From assembly GCF_000224145.3 (NCBI RefSeq), contig NW_004190433.2, positions 85,633 through 149,632 on the forward strand: a stretch of DNA of 64,000 nucleotides. The letters are read 5' to 3'. The notes beneath the pieces are model-generated. The model was not told the origin of the DNA. It made no database searches and saw nothing but the letters and a program-made list of their open reading frames with translations. Below are positions 24,200 to 34,990 of this stretch, piece by piece (position 1 is the stretch's first letter; every line of letters starts with the position of its first letter). A program made the translations under genes and the position numbers. Source of the DNA: Ciona intestinalis. Taxonomy: Eukaryota; Chordata; Ascidiacea; Phlebobranchia; Cionidae.

Positions 24200-25080
24200 T
24201 GAAACTTATTTAACTCTGCGTGGTGGGCAATGACGGACGTTATAATGTGTTCCGTTCCATAGAGCCCATACACGCCTTCGAGTTTTTCGAATATTTAACT
24301 TGGTGGTTAATTTGAATAAACGAATGTAACTTATTTTATCCTCGCGTGGCCGCAAAACGATAGTCGCTATAACGCGGATGTACACTTCGTGCCAGCTTAC
24401 GAGTTACCGCGAATGTTACTTTGTGGTTAATTGTGTTTATTGTTTGTTAGTGTAGGGCTGACAATTTAGGCAATTCCTAAACAACTACTTCATTAGAGCA
24501 GTATTAAGCCATCAATTGTAACATTATCGAACATAGAATCCCGTATCCTTCGGTTACGATACAAGCGCCTAACAACCTTGTCGGACGGTTAATCGCCACT
24601 ACTCTAATCACTCGAGTAAATAGCTGTGACTTATCTAGAGCCTGGCGTGGCGGACACCGACAGTCGTAATATCACGGTTGCTCCCTTTCTCCTACCTCGT
24701 GTCCGATTATTAGATGTTACTTTTTGTGTGCTTACATTTTGGATTATTTTGTTGTGGGCCTTACTTTATTAATATTTAGATTCGAGGTGTCGCTCGTGAG
24801 CAGTTTCAAACTGTTTATCATAGCGTACAAGTCTATTGGTATGGTAGCAGCCCTTTGCTTCATAGGGTTATAGTTTCAGTTCACCTTTTAGTTAGAATGC
24901 ATTGTCTCGATTTTAAGGACACTCAGACAGTGTCAATAATGTGTTAATGACGACTTCAGAAGAGTAAGATTTTTGTTGATTCAGACCCACTGGGTTTCAG
25001 AAACATAGGCAGACAATGAGTCTGGATTCCGTATTCTTTCGGCTAGTGAAAGACATGGTGTCACGACGCCGAACAGTGTA
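24200..25080 (-). repeat. Array of old, reverse-oriented SINE copies
   Basis: Reverse-complement SINE tails recur around 24200-24310, 24320-24435 (CTCGCGTGGCCGCAAAACGA, GCCAGCTTACGAGTTACC) and 24620-24730 (GGCGTGGCGGACACCGACAG). Body pieces (GGGCTGACAATTTAGGCAA) and head-like pieces (GAATCCCGTATCCTTCGG near 24537; GATTCCGTATTCTTTCGG near 25025) follow in the expected order. All copies are strongly diverged. Confidence 0.55.
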
Positions 25081-26767
25081 GAACAGTTAACTTGTATAAC
25101 GAATACATAACTCCATTCTGTGTTTTATACAATAGTGCGCTAACTATACATACACATGGCGTTAACTATAACGTTTTCATGGCTTCCGGCATCGCACAAA
25201 GTACAACTGAGTCACGAAAGACTAATAACAAACAAGTAATATACATCTATATATACCATAATATACTGAAGTGCTAAATCTATACACTGCAGTGCAGTGC
25301 AAATACCTTATCATGGATCACTGGTTCAGAAAAAAGTAAGACAAATTATTTCTTCAACTTATCGCTGGAGGGGAATTGCTTTTTACACAGTTTAGCAGTC
25401 AGCGTCACTGCTGTAAGTAAGAACACATAGCTTTGTTTTGAATTCCATAGTTGAGATTTTACTTCAGACTAATATACAGTGGCATTTTTTGTTCAGTGTG
25501 TAGAAACTTTTATAGAAACCAAAATAGTTAACCACGGCAATCAGGGTGTACAGGCACCGAAAGATAATGACTTGTAACAAGATATTGCTATTGTAGTAAG
25601 CGCTTGTGTGAATGGCAAATCGCTGCCCGTTTAATGATACGTTATCCGTTTTACAGTTGCCAAGTGCGAGCACACATACGAAGTTTACAGTGGGTTGTAG
25701 TCGTGCGGCGTTCCTCTTGTTGGCTGCTTGCTGCTAGTAGATTGTATATTGATTTCCGAGGTTGTGTGCTCATGGACTAAACGCCTAAGCGGACTCTTTG
25801 AACTCGTTCTGACTGCTTTATCAAACTGCAGATATTTGGTCCTTTTAACTTTTATTATCACCACTAACGATTATAACTCTCACAATACAGTGAGAGATCA
25901 AAGTCAATACAGTTAGCACCGAAAAGTGCTTATCAGATATATGTATCGTACTATAGAGGTTGCACGGGTAGCTCTTTGACCCTAAAGACAATTGAGGTTT
26001 TTTGGGTTACTCTGAGTTATGACACTTAAACATTCATTTTTATAGCGGGCCAAAAATGACGTGAAAGTTATGTGAAAAAGGTTTCGTAATCACTATTGCG
26101 TTACCGCAGGAAATCCCACAAGCCTTTCAGAGACTTACCTCCCGTTGAGTGTTGGTAGGATTTCTGTGTTAAACGCTGTTGGTAAATTGGCCGAGTGCTT
26201 TTCATAGAAGGAGCAAACCCGAGATCCGTAATTACTTACACTTTCGTTCGTTTCTGGCTTTATGAGTTATGAATTGCGTCTACAATTTTATTGCGATTGT
26301 GTTACTAAGTTGTTATATATATATATATATATAGTAGCCATTTTTCAGGAGAGTTGAGCTGGTAGTATTCCTTTTTTAGTTGGGTTGTAGTTTATGTGAC
26401 GATTAGGGTCTTATTGCAAACCTAGTAGCATTACTATGGTATTTTGAGGCTAAGAAATGTTTATTTTCAAATTTCCAGTTGCCTTATACTTACAGTGTTT
26501 TGTTATAGGGTTGTGTCTTCACATGTACAGAAAGGAAGTTGTGTTTTGTTTGTTAATAAAGTATTGCGTTTTGTACGATTAAGTTGGCAAGACAAAAATC
26601 TATCCATGGATGTGGCATTAGGACCGTTTTAATAAGAATCACGCAACACAAGAATAAGTAAGTACTAGATAATAGCTTTATTACATTCAAGGGTATAAAA
26701 CATTAGAAATAAGGATATCCCTTTGTTTGTATGTTAGCTTTGGATTTAAAAATAGCCTACCCTAACC

Positions 26768-26957
26768 GTATAGTAGGGTGGGGGAATATGGGACACTTTA
26801 TCATTCTCTTTTCTCACCACATTTGGTAGTTAACATTGAAAGAATTATAAAACCGTAACCTTACGACTCCCATAGACCGTTGTTAATTGTTAAAACATGA
26901 TCTTAATATTTAAACAATGTACGCTAAAGGTGTCCCATCTCCCCCCACCCTACTTCA
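26768..26957. mobile_element. GGGGGAATATGGGACAC MITE, intergenic
   Basis: Starts TATAGTAGGGTGGGGGAATA and ends GTCCCATCTCCCCCCACCCT. The interior matches the family (ACTCCCATAGACCGTTGTTA). Confidence 0.85.
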
Positions 26958-27194
26958 GAGACGAGTAATTTAAGCCCTTGGGTTTTAGATTGTTTTTCTT
27001 TTGGATGCTACTTTATAAAATGTTTAGAAATTGATCCCCCTATACAAGTGGTTAAACTTTCACTTGTCATATTTGTCAGAGAATGGATTTTAAAAGCAAA
27101 TATACTGTACATGTGTACCGATAAAGCGCGAATAAAGATATGTCAGCTGACCTTGAAAGCAACGTTTTCCGCCATTTTGGACGTCTAAATCGAA

Positions 27195-27620
27195 ACTATC
27201 CGACGCCATGGCTCAGTGATTGGCGTGCTTTCTGGCCTGAACGACGCGAATCGCCACTGACACAAAGTTCAATATTTAAATTAATGGAACCTCCTGGTTG
27301 TTCTCTCGGACTCTAGAAAGGTAAGAACGTCTACTTTTTTACTAATGTTTAAACATTACAAACGATTGATATGCCGGGATCGTCTAGAAATTGAACTCGG
27401 ACCTATATATACACTTTTGCAAGTCTTTGATCAAGCAGTAATTGCTGAAAGCCAGTAGTCCGTTATGTTTAATTTGTTAGCCATACATTATTAAATCCCT
27501 AAAATTCATCACCCACAAAGTGTGTGGTAACAGGTGACTCGTAAGCGGCCACGAGGTAAATAAAACTTCCAGGTTATTACGGCTGTCGATGCCCCGTCAC
27601 GCGAGTATATAAAACAACCT
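27195..27620 (+). repeat. SINE-like head and tail pieces, decayed
   Basis: A tRNA-like A-box region (CGCCATGGCTCAGTGATTGG) near 27205 is followed at 27507-27620 by a SINE tail (CACCCACAAAGT, GACTCGTAAGCGGCCACGAG, CACGCGAGTATA). Whether these form one element or two is unclear. Confidence 0.45.
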
Positions 27621-28137
27621 ACGCACTAACTAAATGGGAAACCCGTCAAGTCATACCACGGATGTCCTATCGCGTGTGTGGGGCCTCCTACACCTCTTTT
27701 GCAAGCGAGCTACAGATACACACTTTGTTCTCGTGTTTATGGCTGCCGATTTGGACAAGCAGTTTAAAGAAATTACCGTTGAAATATTTTTAATGGCCAC
27801 TCACGCGCACAAAGATTTCAACAACAGTTAATGGCGTTGAAACTTAAAATAATCGACCTATGAAACTACACAGTGTAAAAAAACAAAATACCTTTTATTA
27901 AAGTATTTTCGAGGTGTTTTAGTTACAATACAAAAGCAGTGTAAAGGCACAATTATAGAAGAATTACTTTGCATGTGCGAATGGGCAAAAACAAACAATT
28001 AGGAACATATTTGTGCAAGCAGAGGTGAACTGGTGCAATTTATAAAGGTTATACTGGTCAAACTACAGAGGCATCATTCTACTTCCCAGGTGCCTACTTA
28101 AAAATTTTGCATAAGTAGAAGTTATAGTGGTGCATAT

Positions 28138-30206
28138 TTAAACTACAGAGACATCTTTCCACTTCCCAGGCTCCATGCAACTTGCCCTCTCATCTCCTAT
28201 TAATTTCTGGTTTAATGAACTTACTAACCAGCTTTGTTCTGGTGTCTGGTCCAGCGCAGCGTTGCATAGCATCGTAAAATTGGAAGAAGTTGGTGCAGAG
28301 AATACTTCAACATCTGGATGTTCAGATTGAATCTGCTTTTCCATTTCTTCAATCGTTAGATGTGGATCTTCGCGCCATTTAAAATATTCTAAGTATGCTG
28401 TGTTGTTACCATCAAGGTATTGAAGATATTTCACTAAATCTGCCGCCGTTTTAAACCAATCTGCATGAATGAATGAATTCCGAGGCGCAACAGCAATAAC
28501 ATCATCCACAGTCGGTCCCCACACTACAGGTATCACTCCATACCAAAGAGGCGCCTCCCAAAACTTCTCTGTGATATAATCCTTACAACCAATATTGTTC
28601 TCAAAGGAGAAATAAAACTTGTATTTCTTTATTTCAGCTCCCCACTGTTCAGATTTGTATGATGGAAGTTGAGGACAAGCTTTAAAGCAGCGGCCACAGC
28701 TAAAATTAAAAGCATAAGTATATGAACAGCCAAGCAGAAGTAGATATTAGTATACACTATACAGTAAGCTCATCTAAGAAGCAAAATAAAATCTTAGCAT
28801 AAGTGCAACTAGTTAAATAATTAATACAATAATTGTAAGATTTATGTTTGTATGGATACTTACACACACATACAGTATTTTCAGACATACAGTATTTGTT
28901 GTGTTTTGTGTATAACAGAAGTTAGTACGAAAAAAACTTTAAAAAATTTAAAACTGAAAAAAACAATTTTCCTTTGACCATTTAAAACTATAATGTTATG
29001 CAACTGAAATAAAAACAAAAACTTTATAAAAGTTTACCTTTCTACAGGAAATCCAGTTGCTACGATTTCTTTGTAATAATTCATTCGTTCAACTGCTCCT
29101 CTCATAGTGTCACAATTACTAACAATCCATATCTGTATTAAAAGGTAACGTTACCTAGACATTAAGTATAAACATACACAATTATTGCATTATAGTATTT
29201 GAAATTTTACAACTTAGAATATATATAACCTATAGCTAAAATAGCTTGTGTTTACGCAATGATATATTAAGCCATTAACCATATTTGCTTAGTGACTCAA
29301 ACCATATTTGTGATACACTATTTCTTAGAAACATGGTCAACTGAAAGTCATGTCTACAGGCTACTACAGCACGTCATACAAGATATCACATGCCTTTAGC
29401 TGTATGGGCCATCCTAGAACCACCACAGGGTAATTGGACCAAAAAAATGGTCAAATCATTTACAGTGATAAAGTATCTACTTATAAAAACAAAGGTAAAC
29501 AATATATGTTAAAATCAATTATAAAAATAACTTACTGCAAGTTTACTCTTTTCTGAAAGCAATTTATCCAAAACATTAGCACCTTTTTCCACCATGTTAT
29601 ATACGTTTCGTCTTGTCCCATATCCACTATATAAATCACTATTTTTATGATAAGTCATGGTCATGTTGAAGAAATTATCGAATGCCTTAAAATCAGTTCT
29701 GTACAAGTAGCTCATGGCCCATGGATTTTCCTTGCTCCAAAACACGAACAGCTGCTTTGGGCTCCTGTTAAAATAAATGATTAATTTGAGTTTTAATACT
29801 AAATTTTTCAGATAAATCTATATAGGTGTTGAAGCTGTGCACCGAAAATATGTTCGTTTAGGTATAAGAAGATATCGAAAACAAACCTGTAATGTTGCCA
29901 CGGAATATCCTTTTTTGAAATAGTTGTCAGATGAAATATGACTGCATCTGCTTCTTCAATACGCTCTCGTTTATAAGTTAAACTACATCTTCCAAATCTT
30001 GTACCTTCTGGTTCACTGGTGAAACCAACAGCCCAAGGATGGTCCCACATTAGAAGTACACCTGATGGTGTATGATTTTTGTTTGGCGTAGATTTTGGTT
30101 CAAATAATCGTTTTGGGTAGTAGGTGAGCCATTCTTTTGCGAAAATAATAAAAGTTCCAAATACAAGAAGAACACCGATTTTTCTTAACTGCTTTTTCAT
30201 TATCAT
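28138..30206 (-). CDS. Alpha-1,3-fucosyltransferase-like, GT10 family
   Basis: Minus-strand gene, four exons: 29887-30206, 29536-29764, 29038-29132, 28138-28699; the sum is 1206 nt, giving 401 aa with a stop at 28138. The start is the ATG at 30206 (MIMKKQLRKIG); the longer frame to 30248 lacks an ATG. A short cytosolic basic stretch and one hydrophobic segment (about residues 8-24, IGVLLVFGTFIIFAKEW) make it a type II Golgi membrane protein. The stem contains MWDHPWAVGF, followed by FVFWSKENPWA and TYHKNSDL. The GT10 signature appears as FYFSFENNIGCKDYITEKFW in exon 4. Family members transfer fucose from GDP-fucose to N-acetylglucosamine in glycans. The acceptor and precise paralogue cannot be told. 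It looks intact, with normal length for the family. Confidence 0.94.
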
Positions 30207-30453
30207 GCCGTTAGACTGTGTAACTTTGGTACTGTTACTACTGTACAATCCAATTGCTTAAGTTACTGTCAAGGGTAACACTATACATTTATGTTTTATT
30301 AAATTAAGAGTTCACATTGATAACCCTATAAGAAAAATTTGTATTTAAGATGTTTTACTAGAAGACGTTGGTATTAACGATTTAGTTTGCGATTGGTTTA
30401 GGATTTAATTTTCGACACAAAACGTCCGATTCCCCCGCGCCCCAAAATCTGGG

Positions 30454-30592
30454 ATGCCATTTTCAGCTATGGACTAAACTAGTCGCGGCCTAAATTCGAT
30501 TTTTCTTTTTTAATCATCGGCTAAAAAATCGCGGTATCCAATAGTTTTGGTTACCGCGACCGACTAGTTTAGTCAGTTGCCGAGAATATCAT
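30454..30592. mobile_element. MITE with CTAAACTAGTCGC-type inverted repeats, copy 2
   Basis: Shorter relative of 8704-8926: GGACTAAACTAGTCGCGGCC on the left, ACCGCGACCGACTAGTTTAG on the right, and a GGTTACCGCG interior. It lies about 250 bp upstream of the fucosyltransferase start, in its likely promoter region. Confidence 0.7.
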
Positions 30593-32019
30593 CAAATCAA
30601 GTAACTTTTATACATTTCTAACAAAAACCGTATTCCGGCATGTAAAGACGCCTAATCGGTTAACTGTAAACAAACACCGCACACCAGATCAACCGTTTCC
30701 GTACACTAGAGTGGCGACATTGGCCAGTGGGGATCCATATTTAGTGTTTATTGAGCCTGATTAAAGCAGGTGGCTTTGGTAATCTTTTAGCCGGTGACCA
30801 GGTATTTTTTTTTGTTCTAAAAATGTTCGTTTGGTCTCACTGATAACCGCTGTCTATTTTTTTGAAAAACATCGGGCGATTGGCAAAAACTTATATGGAA
30901 ATTCTTGAAAACGTGCAGAGTGACCATACTTTTAACACGAGCCATCAACCTGCCATAACGTTCGTAACATAATTACAATTGTGTGATATAACATACTGCT
31001 ATTGTGACGTAATAAATCGTTAACCTTAGACGCAAATCAGCCGAATTACAGGTTTTTTACTGGTCACCAGCTGAAGGATTATATATCGATTACTTTTAGT
31101 TAATTTAATATCTTTATTGATCACGATTTGTTTATGTTACTGTTCATGGTTCATGTTGAACCAGCTAACAATAACTGACGCAAGTCGCGAAAGTTACGTT
31201 TATATTTTTATATGACGTCATAATCTCAGCCGCGTCGTTTTCGCGTAACGATTTTTGGCTTTCTTTTTAATGCAGACCATGACTTACACTATTTTGTATC
31301 TGCGTACATTCAGAGTATGTTATAGTTGGAGTTTGTGTTATCTATATACCGTACAGTCCCACAAGATTGGTGAACTTCGTTTACTACAATTAACGAGTTA
31401 GCGATCCATGGCGCCTCGGAACTTAGATACCTTACCATATGCCTTACCCAAAGTTAGTATATAGACCGACCTTACCTGGTAAGGTATCTATGCTGTAATA
31501 GACCGTGGTGGTCACTAACATGCATATAGGTTCCAACAAAATTGCGTATGGGGTTTTCGATTACATGTATTTATGTTTTTAATTGTTTAATTAAATCAAG
31601 TATAATTTTATATACGGACTCTGGTTTTAATATGTAACATCTTGCATGATTATGTTGGGTGTGCGGTATAGAGGTTCCTCATGGTCGCACCCATTTCAAA
31701 AGTTATACCTTAATTCGTGGTTGGCACATTTACTTACGGCGGTAGGACGACGCGTTGCATCGTGTGACGGATGCGGACAGACGTGAGGACAGCAAGAGTA
31801 TAAGAAAGCTCATACTGAACTCAACACGAATATATGAGGCTTAAGCTCTTATATTATTGTACTGCAAATACGTGGAAGAGTTAACGTGACGTTCGATTTA
31901 TTTAAGAGCCTCTTCATAACAGTACCTAGAAGAGTTATAGCAACAGCAGGCTGCGTATAGTCAGCAAATATTTCCTATGCTAGCCTGTAAAATATGTTAA
32001 TTGTATAAAAAAACTCTCC

Positions 32020-32230
32020 ATGCAGATGCAGGTTTTTATATATAGGGTGGGAAAAGATTAGACACCATAAGCACATAATATCCAAATATCCCGAAGTAGA
32101 ATGAATAGGCGTCTCATCTCCCCCACCCTACTATATCATTAGGTTTTAAGCTGTGTGTCTGTTGCATTCGGCCAAATAACTTGGCACACGTTGAGCACAA
32201 GCGATTATAATTACGTGCAAGCTAGTAGCA
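32020..32230 (+). pseudogene. Dead copy of lectin exon 1, split by a MITE (block A)
   Basis: ATGCAGATGCAGGTTTTTAT at 32020 copies the lectin start at 32506. After a MITE (about 32038-32137), the exon resumes: TGTTGCATTCGGCCAAATAA and CTTGGCACACGTTGAGCACA. The copy then drifts, with no open frame beyond about 30 residues. It lies 370 bp upstream of the live lectin exon. The same structure is at 38250-38460. Confidence 0.8.
32038..32137. mobile_element. Short MITE inside the dead lectin exon
   Basis: TATAGGGTGGGAAAAGATTA on the left and TCATCTCCCCCACCCTACTA on the right are the family TIRs; the middle is deleted to about 100 bp. TATA repeats flank both ends. The block B copy is at 38268-38364. 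Confidence 0.8.
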
Positions 32231-32505
32231 TAATTTGCAACGTTCGGCGTATAAACCTAAAAAACTTTGTCCTTTTTATTCTTTTTTGTACATGTCATTT
32301 ATACAGTCTTTAAAAACCCATGAAATTTCCTTATCACGCCGGCGCATATACACTTAAGCAAATCCGTGGGTATTTAAGTTGTTACGTCCGGATAAATTTA
32401 AAGCTTTAGCTTAGACACATTATCGCCGTTACATTATTATATTGTAAAAAGTAACAGACTTAAGTTTAATTTTTGCTACAAATATTTAAAGGCATCACAA
32501 CCTAT

Positions 32506-33954
32506 ATGAAGATGCAGGTTTTTACATATTGTTACGTTTTGAGTTGTGTGTATGTTGCATTCGGCCAAATAACTTGGCACAAGCTGAGCACAAGCGAGTA
32601 TTATATACAGAATGGTAGTACCGTTAACCATCAAGCTGCAGTTGATTCTTGTGCTTCATTGAATGCTACACTAGCTCGAGTTAAAACAACACAAGTGCAA
32701 CAATTCCTCGTAAGCATCATTACCGGTAAGTAAGTTGAACTTTACTTTAGCTGATACAAAGTAGATTCACAATAATATTTGTTGATTGTAGTTTAATTGA
32801 ATTAGTAAATAAATGTTTTATTAAAGTGTTAGGCAGTTAGGGGATCAATATTTTGTCTTTAAGTTTTAATGACGTGTTTTATGACCAGTCATAAAGCTAT
32901 ATTAACATTTTTAATGCTTAAAGCCCTTGATTGCATTTTAAACATATATACATAATATGGAGAAAATGGAATATTACCACCTAAATGCAATGTTTCTTAA
33001 ACGTGGTTTTAACAATTGACAACGCGCTAGTTTTAGCCGCGGATCAATGCGGCTATATATTTCTGTAAATATTCTTTGTCTTCTACCAAATGGGACAAGA
33101 AATGAGAATGAAAACATATTCCATCTTGATCTTTTCCCCCGTACCATAAGACGATATTGCAGATATTTGTTTTTATTTAAAATAGGTACGAAAAACTATT
33201 ACATCGGGTTAAACCGAATCAACCTGGGCAAAACCGGATTCCAATGGAATGATGGAACGAATGTGACGTCAGGTGAAGCGCAATGGAATGTTGATGAACC
33301 GAACAACCTCGGCAATAACGAAGCTTGTGTTCAAATGCGTGGGGTAAATGACAACAACCACGGTTGGAATGATGTGCCTTGTAACACTCCCTGTAACTAC
33401 ATATGCGAGCGACATAAAGGTGAGCTTTAGCAAATAATATCCAAATATCCTGATCGTGTTTTAAACAATTAACAACGGTCTTGGGGGGTTGTGAAGATAC
33501 AGTTTTATAATTCTTCAAATAATGTTCTTTGTTTACTACCAAGCGTGACGAAAAAGAAGATTGAAAAAGTGTCCTATCTTCGCCCACCTTACTATATTTA
33601 TAGTATGCTGAAAAAAATCATTGCTAACAATTATAATAACTTTGATATTTTCCCTATATTCCAGACATCACAATTAACGGGTCTTCCGTGCAGTTTGTTT
33701 ACTCCAGCAAAAGTCACACGGTTTTAGAAATTGTGTACAGAATGTGTTTAAGTGCCGCCCCGTACAAAGTAGAAGCAAGTGCTCGTATGTTGGATGAAAG
33801 TTTACCCCATCGTTTCAACGTCATCCCCATCGATATTCGGTCTTATTCATTCTTAGCAAGGTTGGAAAGGATCGACTTAAACAGCGGGTGGTCCACATCC
33901 GAGATCAACATATCCTGGATAGCTTACTTCAATACACCAGTGCATATATATTGA
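32506..33954 (+). CDS. Secreted C-type lectin, copy A
   Basis: Three exons: 32506-32725, 33186-33419, 33665-33954; 744 nt, giving 247 aa. The start is the ATG at 32506 (MKMQVFTYCYVLS), since the longer frame upstream has no ATG. An N-terminal signal peptide (about residues 1-20, ending near VAFGQ) precedes a C-type lectin domain: HQAAVDSCASLNATLARV, YIGLNRINLGKTGFQWNDGT, the EPN calcium/sugar motif in NVDEPNNLGNNEACV and the WND motif in HGWNDVPC. EPN plus WND predicts calcium-dependent mannose-type binding. Exon 3 encodes a C-terminal region of about 95 aa (from DITINGSSVQFVYSSKSHTV) that I do not recognise. There is no membrane segment, so it is likely secreted. Two MITE pieces flank exon 2. 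An AATAAA near 34368 may serve as poly(A) signal. Confidence 0.92.
33048..33156. mobile_element. MITE right-half fragment, lectin A intron 1
   Basis: Contains TCTTCTACCAAATGGGACAA, AATGAGAATGAAAACATATT and the end TCTTTTCCCCCGTACCATA, matching only the right half of the family. Confidence 0.65.
33420..33600. mobile_element. MITE abutting the lectin A exon 2 donor
   Basis: The family sequence is recognisable from CTTTAGCAAATAATATCCAA, about 5 bp after the exon end at 33419, through to TATCTTCGCCCACCTTACTA. The first ~20 bp of the element are missing, so the splice donor sits at the junction. The block B copy is at 39614-39795. Confidence 0.75.
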
Positions 33955-33973
33955 ATAACGTTAATTTTTGAAT

Positions 33974-34156
33974 ATAGTAGGGTGGGGAATATGGGACACT
34001 TTTTCAATCTATTTTCTCGTCCCATTTAGTAGTAAACAAAGAACATTCAAAGAATTATAAAACCGTATCCTCACGACTCTACATGTCGTTGTTAATTGCT
34101 TAAAACACGATCTAGCTGTTTGGATATTGTGTCCCGTTCCCCTACCATATGATATA
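33974..34156. mobile_element. MITE downstream of lectin A
   Basis: TATAGTAGGGTGGGGAATAT to GTGTCCCGTTCCCCTACCAT, with the family interior (TTTAGTAGTAAACAAAGAAC). It starts 20 bp after the lectin stop, at the point where identity with block B has just ended. Confidence 0.8.
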
Positions 34157-34651
34157 TATAACCAAACTATTAATTACATTGGGAACTAATTTTCATAAAG
34201 TGTTGCATTTCTTGTATGTTTTATATGTCTTGTAATTATTAATGGCTGTCTGCATTTGACAAGATTCATTGATTTCGAGCTCGATTGGTTTTGCCTGAAC
34301 TGAGTTGTGATGTCTTTCTGTATATTTTCTGGGAATCCCGAGTTATTGTGTTGTGGTGTATTAAACAATAAAAGGAAATTTCGTCATGAAGGCAGCGTCG
34401 TACTTTGATATCGAGATTTTGTGACAGTATGTTTCACTTTAGACTTTAGACGCCACTTTTTGCAGTGTATACATTATTACATTCACGAGACGGATTGTTG
34501 CTCAACCACGCGAAGATGAATGCATAATACTAATTAATTCCATTAGCTATGATAAACGAATTAGATTTTCCAGTTTTTTTTTTATTGGAATATGAATAGT
34601 CACCAGTGAAATTTTATAACTTTGCTTTCTTGTTGTTTTTTAGATCGTGCC

Positions 34652-34686
34652 CATGGCGCCCTCTATAAGTTATAGAGGGCGCCATG
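34652..34686. mobile_element. 35 bp perfect foldback with 8 bp target duplication
   Basis: CATGGCGCCCTCTATAA, one G, then the exact reverse complement. The octamer ATCGTGCC flanks it on both sides (34644-34651 and 34687-34694). The matching site in block B (49071-49084) has no palindrome but two adjacent copies of GCGTGCC. A diverged relative lies at 41233-41270. Confidence 0.8.
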
Positions 34687-34990
34687 ATCGTGCCCATTAA
34701 AGGCAGCGATATCTGTTTCTGTTAGCAACCAGTTGTTTACGTTTTTTGTAAAGCGTGCAGCGGTTTTATGACCTAAACAAGAGTTTTTTATGTTTATGCA
34801 TAGCTAAACTGCTATATATTATATAATATTGGACAGATACCGATACTGAAAAAATATTTTAAAAACCACTGTATTTATAAGTAATTTTGTTTACTTGGAA
34901 AAATATTAACCACTATTACACTTAAGAAAGTTTACACATTTTTAATAATTAGTTTCCACATTTTTAAGCAATGGATAAATAGTCTGCATT

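Larger units (their letters stand above)
23641..28137. other. 4.5 kb gene-free region with decayed repeats
   Basis: Between the AP3D1 stop and the fucosyltransferase stop I find no open reading frame with recognisable protein sequence. Contents: an old SINE array (about 24200-25080), a TA microsatellite (26312-26333), one MITE (26768-26957) and SINE pieces around 27195-27800. The rest, including 25080-26300, is unique-looking sequence that I cannot assign. A poly(A) signal for the fucosyltransferase (TTTATT on the plus strand, near 27893) lies at the right. Confidence 0.6.
30207..32505. other. Intergenic region between fucosyltransferase and lectin A
   Basis: Holds one CTAAACTAGTCGC MITE just upstream of the fucosyltransferase, then unique sequence to about 31340. 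From there the sequence is shared with 37568 onward (tandem block), including a dead lectin exon and a MITE. I see no other gene. Confidence 0.55.

Noticed and set aside
30207-30248. Longer fucosyltransferase N-terminus
   Set aside because: The frame opens with TTG; the ATG at 30206 gives a normal type II signal anchor.
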